From the NCBI GenBank assembly GCA_963704595.1, contig OY969922.1:3720001-3784000 (forward strand): a stretch of DNA of 64,000 nt. The letters run 5' to 3'. The notes under the pieces were generated by a model. The model searched no databases. It was given only the letters and a program-made list of their open reading frames with translations, and had not been told where the DNA came from. Positions within the stretch are counted from its first letter, which is position 1, and the number at the start of each line of letters is the position of its first letter. The DNA is from Acuticoccus sp963704595. GTDB taxonomy: Bacteria; Pseudomonadota; Alphaproteobacteria; Rhizobiales; Amorphaceae. This document shows positions 1 to 7,570 of the stretch, in pieces. The translations under genes were made by a program, and so were the position numbers.

Positions 1-681
1 CGCTCGGCATCCTGCTCCAGATCGTGGTGTTCCGGCGGATGGAGGGGCAGGACCTCAAGCAGACGCTCGTCACCATCGGCATCTCGCTGGTGCTCGCCGA
101 CATCATGCTGTGGATCTGGGGCGGCGACTTCTACACCATCGAGACGCCGGCCTGGCTCTCCGGCCCGATGGACCTGCCGCTGATCACCGGCGTCTCGCGC
201 CGCACCGGCGAATTCATCTACCTCACCTACCCGATCGTGCGCCTCGTCATCCTCATCGCCGCCATCGCCATCGGCGTCGGCATGTGGCTGACGCTCAACC
301 GCACCAAGATCGGCATGCTGGTGCGCGCCGGCGTCGACGACCGTGACATGCTGTCGGCCACCGGCGTGCGCATCCAGCGCGTGTTCGTGCTGGTGTTCGC
401 ATTCGGCGCGGGGCTTGCCGGGCATCGCGGGCGTCATCGGCGCCACCTTCCAGTCGGTCGCGCCGGGGGAGGACATCCGCTTCCTCCTCGCCTCGCTGGT
501 GGTGGTGATCGTCGGCGGCATGGGCTCCATTCCGGGCGCGGCGCTGGGCGCGCTCCTCATCGGCCTCGCCGAGCAGTTCGGCTCGGTCTACGCGCCGACC
601 TACGCGGTGGTGCTGACCTTCCTCATCATGGTGGTGGTGCTCGCCTTCCGGCCGCAGGGCCTCGTCGCGGTGCGCCGCTGA
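1..681 (+). CDS. livH: Branched-chain-type ABC transporter permease, LivH family (5'-truncated by window edge, one frame break)
   Basis: This is an inner-membrane permease of the LivH family, one of two membrane subunits of a high-affinity uptake ABC transporter. The frame is already open at base 3, so the N-terminus lies outside the window. Visible are several hydrophobic segments and the conserved stretch GVDDRDMLSATGV that precedes the EAA-type coupling region. The frame breaks at about 418-423, where one G appears to be inserted: the first frame reads into FGAGLAG and the next frame continues IAGVIGATFQ. It ends FRPQGLVAV plus RR. The stop overlaps the livM start (TGATG). The substrate cannot be read from the permease. 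In view of the downstream Tm-1/TIM-barrel genes it need not be an amino acid. Confidence 0.85.
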
Positions 682-1777
682 TGGCCGTCGTCGAGCGCGA
701 TTCCGCCGGCCGCCACACCGGCCGCGCGACACCACCGCCCGCGACGTCGGCGGCCAGTGGTGGGACGTCACCCGCATCCCGCTCGCACTTCGCGGTGATC
801 GGCCTCATCCTTCTCATCATGCCGCTGATCGCGGGCGACTTCGTGCTGCCGCCAGATCGTCTCCTACGCGCTTGATCCTGGGCACCATCGCGCTCTCGCT
901 GATGTTCCTCGCCGGCTACGGCAACATGGTGAGCCTCGTCCAGATGACGATCGCGGGCGTCGCTGCCTACATGACGGCGATCTTCGGCACCTCGGCGGTG
1001 GACACCATCTCGCTCGGCTGGCCGTGGTGGGTCGCGGCGCCGGTCGCGATCTTCGTGGCGGTCGCTGTTCGGCACGCTGTCGGGCGCGCTCGCGGTGCGG
1101 ACCGAGGGCATCTACACGATCATGATCACCCTCGCGATCGCGGCGGCGATGTTCTACCTCGTGCGGCAGAACTACACCCTCTTCAACGGCTTCTCGGGCA
1201 TGAACCAGGTCCGCGCGCCGGTGTTCTGGGGGGTCGACTGGTCGCGACCCGGCACCGTTCTACTACGTGACGCTGCTGATCGCGGTGCTGTCCTACTGCG
1301 GCGGTCAGCTACGTCTCGCGCACGCCGTTCGGCCTCGCGCTCCAGGGCGTGCGGGACAACCCGCGCCGGATGGCGGCGCTCGGCTTCAACGTCACCATGC
1401 ACCGGATCGCCGCCTACGCGTTCTCCAGCCTGATCGCGGGCATCGCGGGGGTGCTTCTCGTCTGGCTGAACGGGCAGGTCTCGCCGGGCACCATCAGCGT
1501 GGGCGCGGCGATCGACATCCTCATCATCGCCGTCGTCGGCGGCCTCGCGCACCCGATCGGCCCTTTCTGGGCGCCTTCCTCTACGTGCTTCTTCGCACCT
1601 TCGCGATCGACGTTCTGGTGGCGCTGGGGCTTGGCGGGCGAGCGCTTCCAGCTTCTCATCGGCCTCGGCTTCCTCCTCGTGGTGTTCTTCTCGTCGGACG
1701 GCATCCTCGGCCTCTGGAAGAATTTCCGCGAGCGCGCGCGGCGCGATCCGGTGACGGGAGAACGGCGCGATGGCTGA
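681..1777 (+). CDS. livM: Branched-chain-type ABC transporter permease, LivM family (multiple frame breaks)
   Basis: Second permease subunit of the same transporter. The start at 681 overlaps the livH stop. The protein can be followed only by changing frame at about 851, 872, 1063, 1257, 1300, 1562 and 1631. Six of these are best explained by one inserted base and one (about 1562) by one missing base. Reassembled segments include LAGYGNMVSLVQMTIAG, RTEGIYTIMITLAIAAAMF, GVRDNPRRMAALGFNV and LIIAVVGG, all typical of LivM, with hydrophobic helices between. The C-terminus LGLWKNFRERARR is the usual basic cytoplasmic tail. The stop overlaps the livG start by 8 nt. Because codon use and conserved residues persist between breaks, I read this as a functional gene in a poorly sequenced stretch, although decay is not excluded. 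Confidence 0.75.
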
Positions 1778-2563
1778 TACGGTCGCCGCCCGCCTCTCCG
1801 CCACCGGCACCGCCAACGCGCTGGAACTGCGCGGCGTCTCGCGCTTCTTCGGCGCGCTGCGGGCCCTGGAGGACATCACCATCACCGTCGCCCCCGGCGA
1901 GCGGCGCGCGGTGCTGGGCTCCAACGGCGCGGGCAAGACGACGCTCTTCAACTGCATCACCGGCGATTTCCCGCCGACGGCGGGCCGCATCCGCCTGTTC
2001 GGCGAGGACGTGACGGCCTTCCCGCCCTACGAGCGCATCCGCCGCGGTCTCCGTCGCACCTACCAGATCTCGCTCCTCTTCACCGGCCTGTCGGTGGAGG
2101 ACAACGTCTACCTCGCCTGCCGGGGCGTATCCCGCGGCCGCTTCTCGATGATCCGCCCGCGGCCGCAACGACGCGCTGATGGCGACAGCGCAGAGCCTCA
2201 TCGACGCCGTGCACCTGACCGACGTGCGCGGCACCGCTGGTCGCCAACCTCTCCTACGGCCAGCAGCGGCAGCTGGAGATCGCGCTCGCGCTCGCAGGCG
2301 CCCCGCGCTTCGTCCTGTTCGACGAGCCGGCGGCGGGCCTCTCCCCGACCGAGCGGCGCGAGCTCATCGAGATCCTGACCGGCTTGCCCGAGCACATCGG
2401 CTACATGATCATCGAGCACGACATGGACGTCGCGCTCCGCGTCGCCGAGAAGGTGACGATGATGCACAACGGCAAGATCTTCAAAGAGGGCCTGCCGCAC
2501 GAGATCGAGGAAGACGAGGAAGTCCAGCAGCTCTACCTCGGAGGCGCCCATGGCGGCCACTGA
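1770..2563 (+). CDS. livG: Branched-chain-type ABC transporter ATP-binding protein, LivG family (two frame breaks)
   Basis: Cytoplasmic ATPase subunit. Seen in order: Walker A GSNGAGKTT, the LivG-type loop, then, after breaks at about 2161 and 2236 (one extra base each), the signature SYGQQRQLEIALAL, Walker B FVLFDEP and the switch IIEHDMD. The product ends QLYLGGAHGGH, close to the usual LivG C-terminus, and is about 263 residues after correction. The start overlaps livM. The next gene, the second ATPase, is unusually separated by about 307 bases of hairpin-rich DNA. Confidence 0.85.
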
Positions 2564-2870
2564 GGAAAGCTGCGGGCGCCGTCGGCACCCCTCTTCTCTT
2601 CTGCTTGTTCCGGTGGAAGACCCGCCGGAGGCGTGTCTTCCCCTGCAGCGACGTTCCGGCGGAAGTCCGGTGTTCCGGACTTCCGAGTCCTTGAGGTAAA
2701 ATCGCGCCAGCGCGATTTGACCGGCCGACCCCTCCCGCAACCCGCGGAGCGGGGCTCGGGTCAAGCGCCGAAGAGCGAAGCGTGGGCCTTGAGGCGCGCC
2801 CCGCTCCGCGGGACACTGAGCCCCCGAGGAGAGCGGCAGTGCACGGCCCCCCAAGGCCTCACCGCGGGAA
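2564..2870 (+). repeat. Hairpin-rich intergenic element inside the liv-type operon
   Basis: No gene is visible in these 307 bases. Four nested or adjacent inverted repeats are: 2615-2625/2631-2641 (GGAAGAC... with ...GTCTTCC, one mismatch inside), a perfect 10-bp stem 2661-2670/2675-2684 (GGAAGTCCGG with a 4-base loop), an AT-containing stem 2698-2707/2710-2719 centred on AAATCGCG, and a perfect 15-bp arm pair 2741-2755/2798-2812 (CCCGCGGAGCGGGGC). None is followed by a T-run, so these are not classical terminators. They could be an RNA processing or attenuation region or a REP/BIME-like palindromic element. The cluster separates livG from the fused second ATPase. Confidence 0.6.
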
Positions 2871-5032
2871 ATGCCCATGGCTGAACCGAAGGCCCGCGCC
2901 GCCGCCCCCATCCTCGATGTCCGCGGCCTCAACGTCTACTACGGCCGGTCCCACGCGCTTCAGGGCGTCGATCTCACGCTGAGGGCTGGCGTGATGTCGG
3001 TGGTCGGCCGCAACGGCATGGGCAAGACCACGCTGTGCAAGGCGATCATGGGGATGGTCCCGTCGTCGGGCTCGATCAGGTTCGACGGGCAGGAGATCCG
3101 CGGGCGGACGTCGACCGAGATCGCGCGCATGGGCATCGGCTACGTGCCGCAGGGGCGGCGGCTGTGGCGTTCGCTCACCGTCGACGAGCACCTCAGGATG
3201 ATCGCCGTCCCCGGCGGGGCGTGGTCGCCGGAGCGGATCTACTCGACCTTCCCGCGGCTTGGCGAGCGCAAGAGCAACGGCGGCGGGCAGCTCTCGGGCG
3301 GCGAGCAGCAGATGCTCGCGATCTCGCGCGCGCTCCTTCTCAACCCGAAGCTCCTCGTCATGGACGAGCCGACGGAGGGGCTGGCGCCCGTCATCGTCGC
3401 GCAGGTGGAGGAGATGCTGATCCGGCTCGGCGAGGAGGGCCAGCACGTCCTCGTCATCGAGCAGAATATCGGCGTCGCGACCGAGGTGGCGCCCAACGTC
3501 GCGATCATGGTCAACGGGCGGATCGACCGGCTGCTCGACGCCGGCCAGCTCGCCGCCGACCGCGAACTCCAGCAGCGTCTCCTCGGCGTCGGCCGCGTCG
3601 CGCACGAGGATACGCCCGCCCCCGAGACCGAAGCGGCGGAGGCGGCGCCAAGGCGCGAGGGGCCGGCCAAGCTCTACCTCTCCAACCCCGCCGTGCCGAC
3701 GCGCTGGTCGCGCCCCGTGCCGGTCCGGGTGATCGAGCAGAACGCACGCACCGTCTCGGCCCCGTCGGGCGGCACGGTGGAGGCAGAACTTCGGCCGCTC
3801 GCCAGCCCCGGCGAGCGGATCGTCATCGTCGCCGGCACGCTCGACACCAAGGGCGCGGAGCTGCGCTACATGCGCGACATCCTGCGCGGCCATGGCCTCG
3901 CGGTGCGGATGGCGGACCTCTCCACCTCCGGCAAGCATTCCGGCGCGGAAATCCCCGCGCACCAGATCGCGGCCTTCCACCCGCGCGGCGCCTCGGCGGT
4001 CTTCACCGAGGATCGCGGCCGCTCGGTGGCGGGAATGACGGAGGCGTTCGAGCGCTGGATGGCGCGTCAGAGCGGCGTCGCGGGCGTGATCGGCGCCGGC
4101 GGCTCGGGCGGGACGGCGATGCTGGCGCCCGCGATGCGGCGGCTGCCCGTCGGGCGTGCCGAAGCTCATCGTCTCCACCGTCGCCTCGGGCAACGTGCGC
4201 CAGTATGTCGGCGCGTCGGACATCACCATCATGCACTCGGTGGCGGACGTGCAGGGCCTCAACGCCATCACCCGGCGCGTCCTCGGCAACGCGGCGCACG
4301 GGCTCGCCGGCATGGTCGCGGCCGGCGAGACGGAGATGCAGCCGGGGCTTCCGGCGGTCGGGCTGACCATGTTCGGCGTCACCACGCCCTGCGTCCAGCA
4401 GATCAGCGCGAGCGCTGGCGAAGACGCACGACTGCCTCGTCTTCCATGCCACCGGCATCGGCGGGCAGGCGATGGAGAAGCTGGTCGACGGCGGCCTCGT
4501 CCAGGGCGTGATCGACGCCACCACCACCGAGGTCTGCGACATGATGATGGGCGGCGTCTTCCCCGCCACGGAAGACCGCTTCGGCGCCTTCATCCGCACG
4601 CGGATGCCCTATGTCGGCTCGGTCGGCGCGCTCGACATGGTGAACTTCGCCGCGCCCGAGACGGTGCCCGAGAAATACCGCGGCCGCACGCTCTACCACC
4701 ACAACCCGCAGATCACGCTGATGCGCACCACCGCGGAAGAGAACGCGCGGATGGGGACGTGGATCGGCGAGCGGCTCAACGAGATGGAAGGGCCGGTGCG
4801 CTTCTTCCTGCCCGAAGGCGGCGTCTCGGCGCTCGACAGGCCGGGCCAGCCGTTCCACGACCCCGCGGCCGACAGGGCGCTGTTCGATGCGCTGACGCGG
4901 ACCGTGCGGCAGACCGCCAACCGCCAGCTCATCCGCCGGCCGGAGCACATCAACGACCCCGCCTTCTCCGCCGCGCTGGTGGAGGCCTATCGCGCGCTCC
5001 ACGGCACGGCGCAAAAGCGCAAGGCGGGCTGA
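2871..5032 (+). CDS. ABC transporter ATPase (LivF type) fused to a Tm-1-like / UPF0261 domain (two frame breaks)
   Basis: Residues 1 to about 240 form a LivF-type ATPase: Walker A GRNGMGKTT, signature LSGGEQQMLA, Walker B LLVMDEPTEG and VIEQN switch. A proline- and alanine-rich linker follows, and from about residue 316 a Tm-1-like ATP-binding domain (UPF0261) starts at ERIVIVAGTLDTKGAEL and runs to the end, about 719 residues after correction. Single extra bases break the frame at about 4152 and 4407. No stop or start signal separates the two halves, so a real fusion is the simplest reading. Tm-1 of tomato, which blocks tobamovirus replication, joins this domain to a TIM barrel; in bacteria the two are usually adjacent genes, as here. 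The biochemical role of the bacterial domain is not established. Start codons at 2871 and 2877 are both possible. Confidence 0.8.
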
Positions 5033-5045
5033 TGCGGGCGCGGGC

Positions 5046-5204
5046 TCAGGCGGCGACGTGCACCGCAACGGCGGACGCAACGGGCGCCGGGACCAGCGCG
5101 GACCCCAGCGCCCCCGCCGCGCTCCACAGCATCACCGCCAGAATGCCGAGCGCCAGGGCGCGGGCGATCAGGCCCGCAAGGTCGCCGTCCGCCATTGCGG
5201 GCAT
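5046..5204 (-). CDS. Possible small membrane protein, or 3' half of an interrupted small gene
   Basis: A 52-codon minus-strand frame with one strongly hydrophobic segment (LIARALALGILAVMLW) and an Ala/Val-rich tail. It lies in the same frame as the small ORF at 5232-5363, separated from it only by one TGA and nine further codons without a stop. The pair could be one 105-codon gene with an in-frame nonsense codon, or two products. I recognise no family. The evidence is limited to hydrophobicity and frame continuity. Confidence 0.25.
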   Translation of the reverse strand: MPAMADGDLAGLIARALALGILAVMLWSAAGALGSALVPAPVASAVAVHVAA

Positions 5205-5231
5205 CCGTCCCGCGCGGGCGGCCGCTGTCCG

Positions 5232-5363
5232 TCAGGCGCACGTTTCGAGCCTGTCGGAAACGGCAGCCCGGCTCTCGCCCGGCTGCGCCACGGCGAGCGC
5301 TGCGAACACCGCCGCCGCCATCGCGAGGATGGTGATGGCCTTGCGTGAAATGATCCCGGTCAT
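5232..5363 (-). CDS. Small secreted or membrane-anchored peptide, unknown function
   Basis: This 43-residue minus-strand ORF starts MTGIISRKAITILAMAAAVF, a typical signal or anchor sequence, and ends RLETCA. The ATG is preceded at proper distance by AAGGGG (Shine-Dalgarno-like) on the minus strand, in a locally less GC-rich stretch that could hold a promoter between it and the plus-strand TIM-barrel gene. It runs opposite to the flanking operon. It is followed in frame by the frame at 5046-5204 (see that entry). No homologue is recognised. Confidence 0.4.
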   Translation of the reverse strand: MTGIISRKAITILAMAAAVFAALAVAQPGESRAAVSDRLETCA

Positions 5364-5462
5364 GGCGACGCCCCTTATTGTTGTTGAGGGCAAGCTAGCC
5401 GCGCACGCCGCCCGGCGCTGTGATCGCCATCACGCTTTTGCCGCCTCCCGAGGAGCCCCGAG

Positions 5463-6288
5463 ATGATCGCCAGAGAAACGCTGGTCGCGAAGTTCCACGA
5501 CATGAAGGCGCGCCGGGTGCCGATCATCGGCGGCGGCGCGGGCACGGGGCTCTCGGCCAAATGCGAGGAAGCCGGCGGGATCGACCTCATCGTGATCTAC
5601 AACTCCGGCCGCTTCCGCATGGCAGGCCGCGGCTCGCTCGCCGGCCTGATGCCCTACGGCGACGCCAACCAGATCGTGATGGAAATGGCCGCCGAGGTGC
5701 TGCCCGTGGTCAAGCACACGCCGGTGCTCGCCGGCGTCAACGGCACGGACCCCTTCCGCAACATGGACATCTTCCTCGACGAGGTGAAACGCGCCGGCTT
5801 CTCCGGCGTCCAGAACTTCCCCACGGTCGGCCTGATCGACGGCACCTTCCGCGCCAACCTCGAAGAAACCGGCATGTCCTACGCCCTCGAGGTGGACATG
5901 ATCGCGAAGGCCGCGGCCAAGGACATGCTCACCACGCCTTACGTGTTCTGCGAGGACGACGCCGAGGCGATGGCGAAGGCGGGGGCGGACATCATCGTCG
6001 TCCATCTCGGCCTCACCACCGGCGGCTCCATCGGCGCCGCACACCGCCCTCACGCTGGAAGACTGCCCGGCCGTGGTCGACCGCTGGGCGGCCGCGGCGC
6101 TGGCGGTGAACCCGGACGCCATCGTCCTCGTCCACGGCGGCCCCGTCGCGATGCCGGACGACGCCAACTTCGTCCTGCGCAACACGAAGAACTGCCACGG
6201 CTTCTACGGCGCATCCTCGATGGAGCGGCTGCCGACGGAGCTCGCGCTCACCGAGCAGACGAGGAAGTTCAAGGAAATCTCGTTCTGA
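5463..6288 (+). CDS. TIM-barrel protein, phosphoenolpyruvate hydrolase / Tm-1 C-terminal family (one frame break)
   Basis: This matches the family annotated as phosphoenolpyruvate hydrolase-like or TIM-barrel signal transduction protein, the bacterial counterpart of the C-terminal half of plant Tm-1. Seen: IIGGGAGTGLSAKC near the N-terminus, IVIYNSGRFRMAGRGS, GDANQIVMEM, VLAGVNGTDPF and, near the end, VLVHGGP and NCHGFYGASSMERLP. One extra base at about 6037 breaks the frame; corrected length is about 274 residues, normal for the family. It follows the ABC-Tm-1 fusion by 430 bases, with the opposing small ORF in between. Function is unproven. Pairing with Tm-1 and a transporter suggests a shared metabolite pathway. 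Confidence 0.8.
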
Positions 6289-6411
6289 CCGCGCCGGCCC
6301 TCGCGGTGAAGTGACCGCGTCACGTCGCCGCCGCGGCTTTTATCGCCGCATTCTTCGGGCATGATCCGTCTCAACGCCATGTGGCGCAACGACGACAGGA
6401 GGAATGACCCG

Positions 6412-7317
6412 ATGCAGGCCATCAACCCCGAACGCCGCCGCACGGCGAAGGATTTCCCGCAGGAGCTGCTGGACCTTTACGACTATTACGCGCACGGCAA
6501 GCTCACCAAGCGCGAGTTCATGGACAAGGCGGCCAAGTTCGCCGTCGGCGGGCTCACCGCGGCAGCGCTCCTCAACCAGCTCTCCCCCAACTACGCCCTC
6601 GCCCAGCAGGTCGCCGAAGACGATCCGTCGATCAGCGGCGAGGAGATCACCTACAACTCCCCCAACGGCCACGGCGAGATCAACGCCTACCTCGTGACGC
6701 CGACCGGGGTGGACACGCCGATGCCCGCCGTCCTCGTCATCCACGAGAACCGCGGCCTCAACCCCTACATCCGCGACGTGACGCGCCGCCTCGCCAAGGC
6801 CGGCTTCATGGCGATGGCACCGGACGGCCTCACCCCCGCCGGCGGCTACCCCGGCACCGACGACCAGGGCCGCGAGATGCAGGCCCAGCTCGACACCACG
6901 AAGCTGATGAACGACTTCTTCGCCGCGTTCGAGTACCTCAACGGGCGTGACGACACGACCAAGGTCGGCGCGGTCGGCTTCTGCTACGGCGGCGGCGTGG
7001 TCAACGCGATCGCGGTCGCCTACCCCGAACTTGGCGCGGGCGTGCCCTTCTACGGCCGCCAGCCCGCACCGGAGACGGTGTCGGAGATCGAGGCGCCGCT
7101 CCTCATCCAGTACGCCGAGCTCGACGAGCGCATCAACGCCGGCTGGCCCGCCTACAAGGAGGCGCTCGACGCCGCCGGGGTCGACTACACGATGCACATG
7201 TACGAGGGCGTCAACCACGGCTTCCACAACGACACCACGCCCCGCTACGACGAGGCGGCCGCGAGGCTCGCCGAAGATCGCACGATCGCCTTCTTCAAGG
7301 AGCATCTCGCCAGCTGA
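6412..7317 (+). CDS. Dienelactone hydrolase family protein (YghX-like)
   Basis: An alpha/beta hydrolase of the dienelactone hydrolase family. The predicted triad is Cys191 (GFCYGGG), Asp238 (AELDERIN) and His269 (GVNHGFH). The N-terminal 50 residues contain KREFMDKAAKFAVGGLTAAA followed by AQQ, resembling a Tat-like or membrane-export leader without the full twin arginine, as in YghX proteins. I chose ATG 6412 because AGGAGG lies at 6397-6402, nine bases upstream. A perfect 10-bp inverted repeat at 7324-7357 follows the stop and may terminate transcription. The substrate is unknown. Confidence 0.85.
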   Translation: MQAINPERRRTAKDFPQELLDLYDYYAHGKLTKREFMDKAAKFAVGGLTAAALLNQLSPNYALAQQVAEDDPSISGEEITYNSPNGHGEINAYLVTPTGVDTPMPAVLVIHENRGLNPYIRDVTRRLAKAGFMAMAPDGLTPAGGYPGTDDQGREMQAQLDTTKLMNDFFAAFEYLNGRDDTTKVGAVGFCYGGGVVNAIAVAYPELGAGVPFYGRQPAPETVSEIEAPLLIQYAELDERINAGWPAYKEALDAAGVDYTMHMYEGVNHGFHNDTTPRYDEAAARLAEDRTIAFFKEHLAS

Positions 7318-7323
7318 CGGCTC

Positions 7324-7360
7324 CCGCGCCCGGTGGTTCAGCCGTCCCCGGGCGCGGCCC
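7324..7360 (+). terminator. Terminator-like hairpin after the dienelactone hydrolase gene
   Basis: CCGCGCCCGG (7324-7333) pairs perfectly with CCGGGCGCGG (7348-7357). Only a short, weak pyrimidine run follows, so efficiency is uncertain. Confidence 0.4.
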
Positions 7361-7570
7361 TTCGTAAAGTTTTGCGACGCGGTTCGCAGCGCGCCGTGTT
7401 TTGGGCTAAGAGGTTGCCGAGACCGCCGGACCACGCCGCACCCCGGCGGCTGCCTCCCACGTCGTCCCGGCTTTGGCCGAAGACGGCAAGGATCGTCGGC
7501 GGTTGCATTGAAGGTGTAGGTCGGTCGGCGGCATCTCACCCCCGGACCGCCGGTGTATTTTGGTCGCTCG

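Noticed and set aside
5032..5466. Plus-strand ORF continuing after the Tm-1 fusion
   Set aside because: No protein family, wrong composition, and a signal-peptide ORF with a ribosome-binding site lies on the opposite strand.
1..6288. liv-type operon as true pseudogenes
   Set aside because: Conserved residues and codon bias persist through every segment, with nearly only one-base insertions; sequencing error is simpler.
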